Positions 1 to 7,857 of a stretch of DNA of 43,033 nucleotides are shown in pieces. A program made the position numbers and the translations under genes. The notes under the pieces are model-generated. The model saw only the letters and a list, made by a program, of their open reading frames with translations, was not told where the DNA came from and searched no databases. Every line of letters starts with the position of its first letter. Positions within the stretch are counted from its first letter, which is position 1. The stretch covers positions 1 through 43,033 of the forward strand of contig PLQC01000168.1 in assembly GCA_003159675.1 (NCBI GenBank), written 5' to 3'. The stretch comes from Limisphaerales bacterium (GTDB lineage Bacteria > Verrucomicrobiota > Verrucomicrobiia > Limisphaerales > BOG-1460).

Positions 1-122
1 TCCCGCTTTGGGGACAGGCTCTCATGTAGCGAATTTATTGATTCCTTTGAAGCTATGATGATACGCGAAGATTGCGACAAAGGCTTCGCTTCCAAAGGCC
101 GCTCGCGTTGGTTGAATTTGAT
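1..122. other. Left-edge stretch without a recognised gene
   Basis: This short stretch lies downstream of the minus-strand acyltransferase gene. Open frames crossing it are shadows that run antisense to or out of frame with that gene. I see no terminator with a clear U-tract and no RNA gene. Confidence 0.4.
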
Positions 123-2291
123 TTATTTGCCCGGCGGTGTGGGCGGAGCGGGTGGATTCGGCGGCGGTTCCACCAGCGCCTGCAGCTCGCGGTGATTCAC
201 CTTGCCGGTGCCGAGCTTCGGAATCTCCTTCACCACTTTTATCTCGCGCGGGACGCTCAGATTCGTCAACCCCCTGGCTTTGATGGCGTCTCGTATTTCG
301 TCCAGGGTCAGCTTCGGTTCGTTGGTCACGGCGATGAGCGCTTCGCCTTTGTTTTCCTCGGGGCGCGTGATGACGGCGATCTGGCAGTGCAGGCCGTAGT
401 GCGGAAACGCTCCGGCCAGCGCGTCCTCCACCGCCGTGAGGCTCACCATCTCGCCACTCACCTTGGCAAAGCGTTTCAGCCGACCGCGGATATGCAGGTA
501 GCCGTCGGCATCCACGCTCACGATGTCGCCGGTATCGTACCAGCCGCCGAGGGCCTGGAACTTCGCGTTCGCCTCCGCGTTCAAGTAGCCTTTCATCACG
601 TTGGGTCCGCGCACGAAGAGCCGGCCGCCTTCTTCCACCCCTTCGACCGGCTCCAGCTTGTATTCCATACCGGGCAGGAGGCGGCCTACGGAACCGTAAC
701 GCGGCTCCAGCGGTGTGTTGACACTCAGGCACGGAGCGCACTCGGTCGCGCCATAACCTTCGAGGATGCGCACGCCGTATTTCTGCGACCAGGTGAGCGC
801 GGTGGCTTCCTGGAGCTTCTCCGCGGCGGCAAACAGATACCTCATGCTGCGGAAGTCGTAGGGATGTGCCTTGCGCGCGTAGCCGTTCAGGAAGGTGTTC
901 GTGCTGATAAACACCGTGCAGTCGCGTTCGTAGAGCGCCGCCGGCACCGTGCGGTAATGCAAGGGCGAAGGATAGAGGAAGACATAGATCCCGCGCACCA
1001 GCGGCAGGAACACCCCCACCGTGAGACCGAAGCTGTGGAAGAGCGGCAGGCAGTTGAAGAGACGGTCGCCGTCGGTTATATCGGTGACCGCCAGCATCTG
1101 GCGGATGTTGGCGAGGAGGTTGCCATGCGTCAGCTCGACACCCTTGGGCACGCCTTCAGAGCCGCTCGTGAAAACAATCACGGCAGTGGAGCCGGCGGAT
1201 GGCGAACTGCGGATTGCGGATTGCGGATTGAAAACGTGCCGGAGCAGCGTGAGGAATTTCCGGGAGCCGGTGATGCCGGCGCGCACGTCTTCGAGATAGA
1301 TCAGACGGATGCCTGCTTTCACAAAATCGTCCACCTTGAGCCTGGCGCGTTCAAGAAAGGCGCGCGAGGTGACGATGTGTTTCAGTCCGGCCAGTTCCGC
1401 GCACGCCAGCATGGGGGGTGTGCCCGAGGAGAAGTTCAACATGGCGGGCACTTTGCCCAGCCTCCACAACGCGAGGATGACAACCGGTGTGGCGTTGACG
1501 TTGGGCAACAACAGGCCCACACGGTCGCCGCCCACTACTGTGCCGCGCAAGGCATGCGCCAGCACGTCCGCCCCCACCATCAGCTTCCGATAGGTCAGCG
1601 ATTGCTGCGTCGCGTCTTCGAGGATGATATGGGCGGGATGTTTGCGGGCGCTCTCCGCCACTGCGGTGAGGACATTCTGCGCGCCGAACGCCATCTCGAC
1701 ATCGAACTGCTGCCGCACCATCTGGTCGCGCAGCCAGCCGGTCAGCCGCGCCCGCGCGCGGCCGGTGCTGATGTCCCCCAGCTCGGGCGCCCCCAGTGTG
1801 GCGCTGAAATGCGCGGTCACTTTGGGAAACCATTTTTTCCAGCCCGGATTGGGGGAATACGGCAGGTATCCGGCGCCGCGCAGGTAAGCCGTGATGACTT
1901 TCGCCTTCGTTTTTAAAATTAAAAATCCTGTGCCATCGAAGAGCTTCATCAAGGTGCCCGTGCGCGACAGGCGCCCTTCGGCAAAAAGCACGAGCCGCCC
2001 GCCGCCTTTGAGAAACTCCGCCATGCGCTTCACCGCGTAAGGCGAACTGGTATCAATGGGCAAGGTGTAGTGGTTGATCATCAATTTCCGATGCAGCCAG
2101 CTCGTCTGCGCCGAGATGCTCGAAGTGACGAACTTCCAATCCTCATCCAGGCAGACCCAGAGAAACAGCCAGTCGATCCAGGAGAGGTGATTCGGAATCA
2201 AAAGCACCGGGCCGGGCGTTTTCAGCGCGTCCATGTCGTAAGCACGGAAGCGGAACAAGACCTGGAGCAAAAAGCGGAAGAAAGTTTTCAT
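123..2291 (-). CDS. aas: Bifunctional acyltransferase / acyl-[ACP] synthetase (Aas-like)
   Basis: The 722-residue product joins two domains, as in E. coli Aas (about 719 aa). The N-terminal 200 residues are a PlsC/LPLAT acyltransferase with the HX4D motif in NHLSWID and a FAEGRLSRTG block. The rest is an AMP-binding ligase with the phosphate loop FTSGSEGVPKG, the GYGATECAP motif, YDTGDI and a C-terminal GTGKVNHREL. The family reacylates lysophospholipids (2-acyl-GPE) in the inner membrane using ACP-activated fatty acid. I chose the ATG at 2291, where the family begins (MKTFFRF); the frame stays open 20 codons further upstream. An unusual NPQSAIRSSPSA stretch inside the ligase domain is encoded by three tandem GCGGATT heptamers (1209-1229), which looks like a repeat insertion in a loop. 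The domain assignment is firm; substrate details are inferred from the family. Confidence 0.9.
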   Translation of the reverse strand: MKTFFRFLLQVLFRFRAYDMDALKTPGPVLLIPNHLSWIDWLFLWVCLDEDWKFVTSSISAQTSWLHRKLMINHYTLPIDTSSPYAVKRMAEFLKGGGRLVLFAEGRLSRTGTLMKLFDGTGFLILKTKAKVITAYLRGAGYLPYSPNPGWKKWFPKVTAHFSATLGAPELGDISTGRARARLTGWLRDQMVRQQFDVEMAFGAQNVLTAVAESARKHPAHIILEDATQQSLTYRKLMVGADVLAHALRGTVVGGDRVGLLLPNVNATPVVILALWRLGKVPAMLNFSSGTPPMLACAELAGLKHIVTSRAFLERARLKVDDFVKAGIRLIYLEDVRAGITGSRKFLTLLRHVFNPQSAIRSSPSAGSTAVIVFTSGSEGVPKGVELTHGNLLANIRQMLAVTDITDGDRLFNCLPLFHSFGLTVGVFLPLVRGIYVFLYPSPLHYRTVPAALYERDCTVFISTNTFLNGYARKAHPYDFRSMRYLFAAAEKLQEATALTWSQKYGVRILEGYGATECAPCLSVNTPLEPRYGSVGRLLPGMEYKLEPVEGVEEGGRLFVRGPNVMKGYLNAEANAKFQALGGWYDTGDIVSVDADGYLHIRGRLKRFAKVSGEMVSLTAVEDALAGAFPHYGLHCQIAVITRPEENKGEALIAVTNEPKLTLDEIRDAIKARGLTNLSVPREIKVVKEIPKLGTGKVNHRELQALVEPPPNPPAPPTPPGK
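1209..1229. repeat. (GCGGATT)x3 heptamer array inside aas
   Basis: Three perfect tandem copies of the heptamer GCGGATT lie inside the coding region of the Aas-like gene. Read on the coding strand they give NPQSAIR-type residues between the acyltransferase-linked half and the FTSGSEG motif. Twenty-one bases is seven whole codons, so the array keeps frame. Confidence 0.85.
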
Positions 2292-2548
2292 GCCTTTAGG
2301 AAGTGCATCATTGGGGAGCGCGCACTTCAAACAAAATTTGTGCCTGCGCATGGCGAATTGTGAATTCAGCGTGAAGAACCACGCTTATTCATCGTCACGC
2401 CTTGCAGAGCGTCTTGTATTGTCAGAATTCGACTTCCCGGAGTTGCTGTTCAGCGCGCTGCGCGTGCCGGATGTCTCGCGCAGTTTTCTTGTCTGCCCAC
2501 CCTTGTTTCCACGGCTTGCACAGACCGCACACGGATGATTTGCGTGCC

Positions 2549-2707
2549 TTAATTCTCCGTTGCGTGAGATTCGTTTTCATGGATGCCTTGAATCATGAGG
2601 TTTGTCGCGCGCCGCTCTTTCTTGGCCACGCGCCGTTTGTTATTTGGCCCCAGGTGCCCCCACCATTCCGGCGCGGCAACCAGCGTGTCTTTGCGTTTGT
2701 GTGCCAT
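2549..2707 (-). CDS. Small basic hypothetical protein (52 aa) downstream of the PIN toxin
   Basis: This short ATG-to-TAA frame encodes 52 residues beginning MAHKRKDTLVAAPEWW. It is rich in Lys/Arg in the middle (KRRVAKKERRA) and acidic at its end. The start lies 20 nt after the stop of the PIN-domain toxin on the same strand, so it is probably the last gene of that toxin-antitoxin operon. I recognise no domain. The codon pattern, the sensible basic/aromatic composition and the tight spacing support a real gene; I cannot assign a function. It might be an accessory protein of the toxin module or simply a passenger. Confidence 0.55.
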   Translation of the reverse strand: MAHKRKDTLVAAPEWWGHLGPNNKRRVAKKERRATNLMIQGIHENESHATEN

Positions 2708-2727
2708 AACACTTCTTCGCGCGCTGG

Positions 2728-3180
2728 CTACGGTTTCACTTTCAATTTTTCGGCGGCGGCGAGCTTGCGCTGGTTGGTGTCGAACGTGAGAAATATCCGC
2801 GCGCCCAAGTGCAACGCCGTCGCCACATGGAGAATGTCCACGCTGCGATGCCCGCCTGCAATCGTGCGGCGTTTGGACATGGTTTCAGCCAGCCGGTGAA
2901 CGTCCTGCCAGTCGGCAGCCACCACTCCCAGCGCGCCGGTGTCCAAATCGGCTTGCAGATCGGCCAGTGCGCGGTCGCAATCGGCCTGCGGATAGCCTTT
3001 GCTTTTGTCCCGCGCATGAAGCCAGACTTGAAAACGGACGCTCTGGCGAAACTCGTAAAGCAGCAGGCCGGAGACGTGCAACGCTTCTGGCATGGCTTTG
3101 AAATACGCCGCTGCTTGCGGGGAATTGTCCTGCCGCCGGTAAAACGCGCAGAGAAACGACGTGTCCGGGAAAGCGATCAT
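2728..3180 (-). CDS. PIN-domain ribonuclease toxin (VapC-like)
   Basis: The 150-aa product starts IAFPDTSFLCAFY, the hallmark first acidic residue of PIN nucleases. Further acidic positions follow in LLYEFRQSV, RSVDILHVATAL and FLTFDTNQRKLA, giving the usual four-acid Mg-dependent RNase site. The ATG at 3178-3180 overlaps the antitoxin TGA (3177-3179), the classic translational coupling of these pairs. The longer frame upstream is the overlap with the antitoxin gene and not real N-terminus. By family it cleaves RNA when released from its antitoxin; the target cannot be read from sequence. Confidence 0.88.
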   Translation of the reverse strand: MIAFPDTSFLCAFYRRQDNSPQAAAYFKAMPEALHVSGLLLYEFRQSVRFQVWLHARDKSKGYPQADCDRALADLQADLDTGALGVVAADWQDVHRLAETMSKRRTIAGGHRSVDILHVATALHLGARIFLTFDTNQRKLAAAEKLKVKP

Positions 3181-3434
3181 CCTTCTTCGCCTTCCAATTC
3201 CGCTGCGCGCATAGCGGCGACTTCCTTGGTTGAAAAAACGCGGTCGCCCCACGTCTTTTTCAACCGCGCCATGATGTCGGGCTTGACGAGTTCGGTCGTT
3301 TTGACGGGCGCAGGCGGCATGAGGCGGGCAAACAATTTACCCGCCTTGGTGATCTCCACCGGCTCGCCTTCGGCAATCCATGCGGCGACGCGGGGAAATC
3401 GGTTTCGCAAATCCCTGACGGTGGCTGTTTTCAT
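3177..3434 (-). CDS. Phd/YefM-type antitoxin
   Basis: The 85-aa product starts at an ATG giving MKTATVRDLRNRFPRVAAWIAEGEPVEIT. This is the N-terminal DNA-binding fold of Phd/VapB-like antitoxins (a TVRDLR...F..V..W...GE.V.IT.. pattern). The C-terminal part (about residues 45-85) is the expected toxin-neutralising tail. The stop overlaps the PIN toxin start by 4 nt. The open frame extends 16 codons upstream, but the MKTATVRDL start fits the family. It probably autorepresses the operon; I see no obvious palindrome at 3435-3488. Confidence 0.85.
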   Translation of the reverse strand: MKTATVRDLRNRFPRVAAWIAEGEPVEITKAGKLFARLMPPAPVKTTELVKPDIMARLKKTWGDRVFSTKEVAAMRAAELEGEEG

Positions 3435-3488
3435 CGTGAGACAAATATGTATCACCGATCCAAACCTGTCAACTATGTTCAAGGATGT

Positions 3489-3749
3489 TCAACGGGCGGT
3501 CACGTCCGGCAGTTTGGCGAGCGCGGCGCGCTTGGTTTCGGCTTCGATGTGCGTGTAGGTCCGGCTGATTGCTTCGCTTTCGCGGCCGAGGATGTCCCGC
3601 GCAACCACGTCGCCGACGCCTGCGTTTTTCAGAAGGCTCATGGTTGTGTGGCGCAGACTGTAAAAGCTCCCGGGTTTGATTCCCATCACCCGCTCCAACC
3701 CTTTTTCATTCCACCGCGCGGCGGAGGAACCCGCAACGCGGCGGATCAA
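3489..3749 (-). pseudogene. C-terminal fragment of a tyrosine recombinase (integrase remnant)
   Basis: Only about 86 residues remain. They contain SLRHTTMSLLKNAGV, corresponding to the H-x-x-R box region, then DILGRESEAISRTYTHIEAE, which carries the catalytic tyrosine. The N-terminal arm-binding and core domains are missing. The frame opens from a TTG and upstream runs straight into the pseudopilin gene, so there is no room for the rest. The GH usually found before the catalytic tyrosine reads GR here. This is a decayed remnant of a mobile element, next to the toxin-antitoxin pair it may have brought in. Confidence 0.75.
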
Positions 3750-4540
3750 GGCACATGAAAGGCGCGATTCAGCCGGTCCACGTCGCTGATGGCCCAGAGA
3801 TTGAACGGCTCGACTGAGGTTCCATACTTCAGAAACCGCGCGCTGCCGTCCGCAAACGCGAAGTTCGATCCGCCGTGAAGGCCGCCATGCGCGCTGTGCT
3901 CCACCCGGTCGGCGTCGTTGCCGCCCACGCCTTCCAGCATGTCCATGAAGTAGTCTTCCGCCTTGTTTTGCTTTTCACCCATCACAATGGTATCCGATGG
4001 CTTCTGCACGTCGGCTTCCTTCAGCGATGCCTCTGGATACGTGCCCGCCATGTAAAGGTTGAAATCGCCGGAACTCAGCCCCTCCGAGAAAAAATCGTTC
4101 CATCCGTTGATGAAATAGCTCCGCTCCGCCCGGTCCTCCGCCGTCGGCGAGTTGGTGTCGGTCGCAGGAATTCCTTTGCGCATGTCGGTCGGGCAGAGGA
4201 GCAGGCTCAGGTTCCTGTAGTCCGCGCGCAGATTCGTGGGCCAGCGCCAACTGTTCGTGCGCGGTGGATAGAGTCCACTGTTGTCATCCGCATACATCTC
4301 GAGGGACACGCCGAATTGCCTCAAGTTGTTGAGGCACTGGGTGCGAAATGCCGATTCTTTGGCGCCGCCCAGGGCCGGCAACAGCATGCTCGCCAGGATG
4401 GCAATGATGGCGATGACCACCAACAGCTCGATCAAGGTGAACGCCCGCCCCCCCGCGAACCGGGGACGGGGCGCGCGGCGGGGCCCGCCCGCAATGGTTT
4501 CGGCGTTCCGGGGTAAACCATTCTGAACCAGGACTTTCAT
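3746..4540 (-). CDS. Type II secretion-like pseudopilin / DUF1559-type protein
   Basis: The 264-aa product has a long positively charged leader (about 33 residues). The prepilin peptidase site and hydrophobic helix [24 protein letters not shown] follow, the N-methylation signature. A globular part comes after, with YADDN, LLCPTD and near the end the [14 protein letters not shown] segment, a form of the H-X9-DG motif typical of the very large pseudopilin families of Verrucomicrobiota, Planctomycetota and Lentisphaerota. It is expected to be processed by PilD-type peptidase and sit in the inner membrane or a pseudopilus. The role of the expanded family is unknown. A TATGCA hexamer lies 9 nt before the ATG. 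Confidence 0.88.
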   Translation of the reverse strand: MKVLVQNGLPRNAETIAGGPRRAPRPRFAGGRAFTLIELLVVIAIIAILASMLLPALGGAKESAFRTQCLNNLRQFGVSLEMYADDNSGLYPPRTNSWRWPTNLRADYRNLSLLLCPTDMRKGIPATDTNSPTAEDRAERSYFINGWNDFFSEGLSSGDFNLYMAGTYPEASLKEADVQKPSDTIVMGEKQNKAEDYFMDMLEGVGGNDADRVEHSAHGGLHGGSNFAFADGSARFLKYGTSVEPFNLWAISDVDRLNRAFHVP

Positions 4541-4627
4541 AAATCACATTGCATAGGCCCGATCGAAACTTTGCGTCTTCCGGTCCGCCAGTTATTCTGG
4601 TCCGATGACTGTCCGGTATCCAGCTCT

Positions 4628-5083
4628 ATGACACAGAAAAACATCTGCCTCATCATTTTTGTTGTGCTGCTCGGCGTGCTGAGCCTCTATCTGAATAGAG
4701 ACCGTTTTGCAGGTCAACCTATTCAAATCAGCGATCGCTCGGTTCAACCGCGCGGCGCCATGCTCCGCCGGTCGCAGGATTCCGCCGTCAACACCGTGGT
4801 TTTCCTGCTGAACCGCGAATTCGAGCTCACCTCGGTCAAGGTGATTCCCGTCAGCGCCATCGAAACAAACAAATTTGCACTTCCGATCTGGGAACTGGTT
4901 TCCAATTCCCATTCCGTCCCGGTCAAGGATTTCGTTTACGGAATGGGGATCCAGGGCATGAAGCCGGCCGTGAAGGGCGCGGCGGCAGGCCCGCTCGAAC
5001 CGGGAGTCAAATACCGGCTCCTGATCCAGGCCGGTTCGCACAAAGTCGAGCACGATTTCATCCCCGTCCCCAAAAGCTCCTGA
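4628..5083 (+). CDS. Small membrane-anchored hypothetical protein
   Basis: I chose the ATG at 4628, giving MTQKNICLIIFVVLLGVLSLYL. This is a short cationic start and one hydrophobic helix, then about 125 residues predicted to face the periplasm. The mature part is compact, with a VNTVVFLLNREFELTSVKVIPV strand-like region and ends in a basic KVEHDFIPVPKSS tail. The product is 151 aa. The longer frame from 4571 adds 19 residues without signal-peptide character. I recognise no family. It diverges from the pseudopilin gene and points towards the dppF stop. Confidence 0.65.
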   Translation: MTQKNICLIIFVVLLGVLSLYLNRDRFAGQPIQISDRSVQPRGAMLRRSQDSAVNTVVFLLNREFELTSVKVIPVSAIETNKFALPIWELVSNSHSVPVKDFVYGMGIQGMKPAVKGAAAGPLEPGVKYRLLIQAGSHKVEHDFIPVPKSS

Positions 5084-5148
5084 TCGAGAGACACCCGGAA
5101 TTTCAGATAGGAAAATCCTTTCCGAGGTTGAAAAGTTTTTTTCGGGAT

Positions 5149-6114
5149 CTACTGCGCGAGATGGCAGGAGACTTTGTGACCGGGCGCCGCTTCATGAAGG
5201 GACGGGACCACGGTCTGGCAGAGCGGCTCGGCCAGGGGACAGCGCGGATGGAACGGGCAACCCGGGGGCGGATGAATCGGGGACGGCACGTCGCCCGGCA
5301 GGAGGAGGCGCTGCCGCCTGGATTGAGGGTCCACCACGGGAACCGCCGAGAGGAGCGCCTGGGTGTAAGGATGCCGGGGAGAGTTGACGATGGCTTTGGC
5401 ATCCGCCAGCTCGACGATCTTCCCGAGATACATTACCATTACACGGCGGCTGATGTGTTCCACGACGGTCAGGTCGTGCGCGATGAACAGGTAAGCGATG
5501 CCGCGTTCCTGCTGCAGATCCTGCAGGAGGTTGATGATCTGCGCCTGCACGGACACATCCAACGCGCTGACCGGCTCGTCGCAAACGATCAGTTTCGGTT
5601 CCACGGCCAGCGCGCGCGCGATTCCGATGCGCTGCCGCTGGCCGCCGCTGAATTCATGCGGATACCGCTCGGCGTGGGTGAAATCAAGCCCGACGGCCTC
5701 CAATAATTCGTAAATCCGCTTGCGCCGGGCGGACTCGCCTTCGGCAAGTTTGTGGATGTCGAGCGCTTCACCGATGATTTCCTCGACCGTCATGCGCGGG
5801 TTGAGCGAGCCGTACGGGTCCTGAAAGATGATCTGCAGCCGACGACGCCGGGCGCGCAATTCCGCGCCGCTCAGCGCCGCGAGGTCTTCCCCTTCGAACA
5901 GGATGCTGCCGGCAGACGGCTCCACCAGCCGGACAATGGCGCGTCCCAGGGTGGTTTTGCCGCAGCCGCTCTCGCCGACCAGCCCCAGCGTTTCGCCAGG
6001 CTCAATGTCGAAACTGACGTCGTCCACCGCCTTCACAAATTCGCGGGCCCGCCCGAACGGACCGCATTCGACGGGGAAATGGACTTTCAGGTTTTTAACT
6101 TCGAGCAAAGGCAC
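5149..6114 (-). CDS. dppF: Oligopeptide/dipeptide ABC transporter ATP-binding protein (DppF/OppF type)
   Basis: The 321-aa ATPase has Walker [10 protein letters not shown], signature [15 protein letters not shown] and Walker [13 protein letters not shown]. The C-terminal oligopeptide-permease extension contains [14 protein letters not shown], a Cys-rich motif found in this subfamily. It energises uptake of peptides through a partner permease pair not present in the window. The start is GTG ([13 protein letters not shown], matching the sister gene's MPLLEIRNLKVEF). It follows a paralogous ATPase (6789-7751) on the same strand, but a toxin-antitoxin pair sits between them. Confidence 0.92.
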   Translation of the reverse strand: MPLLEVKNLKVHFPVECGPFGRAREFVKAVDDVSFDIEPGETLGLVGESGCGKTTLGRAIVRLVEPSAGSILFEGEDLAALSGAELRARRRRLQIIFQDPYGSLNPRMTVEEIIGEALDIHKLAEGESARRKRIYELLEAVGLDFTHAERYPHEFSGGQRQRIGIARALAVEPKLIVCDEPVSALDVSVQAQIINLLQDLQQERGIAYLFIAHDLTVVEHISRRVMVMYLGKIVELADAKAIVNSPRHPYTQALLSAVPVVDPQSRRQRLLLPGDVPSPIHPPPGCPFHPRCPLAEPLCQTVVPSLHEAAPGHKVSCHLAQ

Positions 6115-6125
6115 AGCAGAGGATG

Positions 6126-6380
6126 TTAAAGTTTATTATACTCCTCGTGCGTTCCAATCCAGAGCCAAACAAAGGTGTCCGACGAAAGAAAGTAACCCGT
6201 GGCGCGATAATGCTCGCCGACGCGGACGGACCAGACGTTTCCTGTCAGCTTTTTGAAATGAAGTGAGGGATGAAAAGGATTTCGAAGCCAAATCAAAAAA
6301 GATCTGCAGGCCAGTTGTTGAACCTCCTGTGGGAGCGCGTTGAATCTCCGCCAGTAAGCGGGGTCAACCTTTGATTTCAT
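6126..6380 (-). CDS. RelE/ParE-superfamily toxin
   Basis: The 84-aa product shows the compact RelE-like order: an N-terminal helical segment ([30 protein letters not shown]), then strands [16 protein letters not shown] and [16 protein letters not shown]. The paired VRVGxxYRA and WIGTHEEY motifs are characteristic of this subfamily. By family it would be an mRNA interferase acting on ribosomes. Its ATG overlaps the upstream antitoxin TGA by 4 nt (6377-6380), and the gene ends 11 nt before the dppF start. It may therefore be co-transcribed with the transporter genes. Confidence 0.85.
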   Translation of the reverse strand: MKSKVDPAYWRRFNALPQEVQQLACRSFLIWLRNPFHPSLHFKKLTGNVWSVRVGEHYRATGYFLSSDTFVWLWIGTHEEYNKL

Positions 6381-6598
6381 TTCGCGTCGCGGGCGGGAAA
6401 ATCCGTTAGCCGGCCGGCCTTGGCATTCTTTATTGAATCCTCTTTCAGCTGGTACAACTTCCCACCCGGTTCGGCATCGACGGCCATCTGCCGATCCCAG
6501 TCATCGTCCACCTGAGGGTGCATCAGTGCCTCCAACTCGCAACGCTCCTGCGGCGAGAGCCGGTCAATCGCAGCTTTGATTTCAGCAACCGTGCTCAT
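6377..6598 (-). CDS. Antitoxin of the RelE-like pair
   Basis: The 73-aa product starts MSTVAEIKAAIDRLSPQERCELEALM. This short helical N-terminus is common in small antitoxins paired with RelE/ParE toxins. A C-terminal tail follows, with DAEPGGKLYQLKEDSIKNAKAGRLTDFP. The long frame running further upstream to 7072 is a shadow of dppD and not part of the protein. The ATGA overlap with the toxin indicates translational coupling. The role is inferred from the pairing more than from a clear DNA-binding motif. Confidence 0.75.
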   Translation of the reverse strand: MSTVAEIKAAIDRLSPQERCELEALMHPQVDDDWDRQMAVDAEPGGKLYQLKEDSIKNAKAGRLTDFPARDAK

Positions 6599-6788
6599 GT
6601 TGGAAACTTTAATGCGAAGACGGGGGAAATTCAATGATGAAGGAAAGACGAAATGACTGAGTCGGCGACTTCCGGGACAACGGCTCTTCCGGCTCCGCGT
6701 AGTTCTGCAGCTAAAGTTTTGCCGGCTTCGGGCACAATGAGTTCTATCTAAAACCTCAATCGCCATTTTTCGACATCGTCCAAAATGT
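6599..6788. other. Spacer between the toxin-antitoxin pair and dppD
   Basis: This 190-bp stretch separates dppD from the antitoxin. Read on the minus strand, a short frame MNILDDVEKWRLRF begins inside the dppD end, and the following frame includes LIVPEAGKTLAAELRGAG-like residues. These could be a decayed small gene, but nothing is conserved enough to call. I see no clear terminator. Confidence 0.35.
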
Positions 6789-7751
6789 TCATGCAGTTTT
6801 CCAGAATGGGCACCGCACCCACCGCCCGGGTTCGACCTCGGCCAGGTCGGGCGCGGATTTCGAGCATTCGGGACGCGCGACGGCACAGCGCGGCGCGAAA
6901 CGGCAGCCGGGCGGAAAATCGCCGATCCGCGGCACGTTGCCGGGAATCGCGGACAGCCTCGTGGCGTTGCCGGCCAGCCGGGGCACCGAGGCGACGAGCG
7001 CCCGGGTGTAGGGATGCAGGGGCCGTTGCAGCAGCTCGCGGGCGGGCGAGCATTCAACGATCTGGCCCGCATACATCACCGCCACGCGATCCGCCATCTC
7101 CCCGACAATCCCCAGGTTGTGTGTGATCAGCAACACACTCATATCGAGGCGCTGCTTGAGATCGCGCAACAGCTCCAAAATCTGCGCCTGAATCGTCACA
7201 TCGAGCGCCGTCGTCGGCTCGTCGGCAACGAGCAGTTTCGGCTCGCTCGCCAGCGCCATGGCGATCATGACGCGCTGCTGCATCCCCCCCGACATCCGGA
7301 ACGGGTACTCGTGGATCCGCGATTCCGGCGCCGGAATGCCCACCATCTTCAAGAGGCGGATGACTTCTTCATCGGTCGCCTTGCCGGGGCGGTGCAGCCG
7401 GAGCGCTTCTTTGATCTGTCTGCCCGCGCGGAGAACAGGGTTGAGCGACGCGCCTGGATCCTGAAAGACGTAGCTCACCACGCCGCCCCGGAGCTTGCGC
7501 AACTCCTGGTTCGACATCTTCAGGACATCGCGCCCCTGCAGAAGGATCTCGCCGCCGGCGTATCGCGCGGGAGGCGAGGGCACGAGACGGGCGATGGAAA
7601 GGGCGGTGACACTCTTGCCGCAGCCGCTCTCGCCCACAAGGCAGACGGTCTCCCCCGAATCGATGCTCAGCGACACGTCATCCACCGCGCGGAGTCCGGT
7701 GCCTTCGACAAAAAACTCGACCTTGAGATTTCTGATTTCGAGCAGCGGCAC
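6789..7751 (-). CDS. dppD: Oligopeptide/dipeptide ABC transporter ATP-binding protein (DppD/OppD type)
   Basis: The 320-aa ATPase has Walker A GESGCGKSVTALSIARL, Q-loop FQDPGASLNPV, signature MSGGMQQRVMIAMAL and Walker B LLVADEPTTALD. It has the Cys-containing C-terminal extension CRFAPRCAVARPEC typical of peptide permease ATPases. It pairs with the DppF-type ATPase at 5149-6114 to form the heterodimeric motor; membrane and binding-protein genes are not in the window. The start is GTG. The gene diverges from the M3 peptidase, which suggests a shared promoter region at 7752-7857. Confidence 0.92.
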   Translation of the reverse strand: MPLLEIRNLKVEFFVEGTGLRAVDDVSLSIDSGETVCLVGESGCGKSVTALSIARLVPSPPARYAGGEILLQGRDVLKMSNQELRKLRGGVVSYVFQDPGASLNPVLRAGRQIKEALRLHRPGKATDEEVIRLLKMVGIPAPESRIHEYPFRMSGGMQQRVMIAMALASEPKLLVADEPTTALDVTIQAQILELLRDLKQRLDMSVLLITHNLGIVGEMADRVAVMYAGQIVECSPARELLQRPLHPYTRALVASVPRLAGNATRLSAIPGNVPRIGDFPPGCRFAPRCAVARPECSKSAPDLAEVEPGRWVRCPFWKTA

Positions 7752-7820
7752 GTGCGGAGTTTCGGGTTTTCAGTCCCGAGTCGCGAGTCAATTAGCGCGT
7801 CGAAGGATGCGGAAAACGGC

Positions 7821-7848
7821 TTGAATGTCCTGTCATTGCCGCTAGTTT
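7821..7848 (+). promoter_or_regulatory. Predicted promoter of the M3 peptidase gene
   Basis: TTGAAT and TAGTTT are separated by 16 nt. The -10 ends only 9 nt before the ATG at 7858, so the transcript would have a 5' leader of about 3 nt. The TAGTTTGC string closely matches TAGCTTGC before lptD and the Fur-family gene. Confidence 0.6.
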
Positions 7849-7857
7849 GCAGCCGGT

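Noticed and set aside
72-1916. Long plus-strand frame opposite the Aas-like gene
   Set aside because: It is a mirror of a well-recognised bifunctional enzyme and has no domain or start signal of its own.
3177-3252. Longer PIN toxin starting upstream of 3180
   Set aside because: The extra residues are out-of-frame antitoxin sequence; the ATGA overlap and the PDTSFL start show the true beginning.
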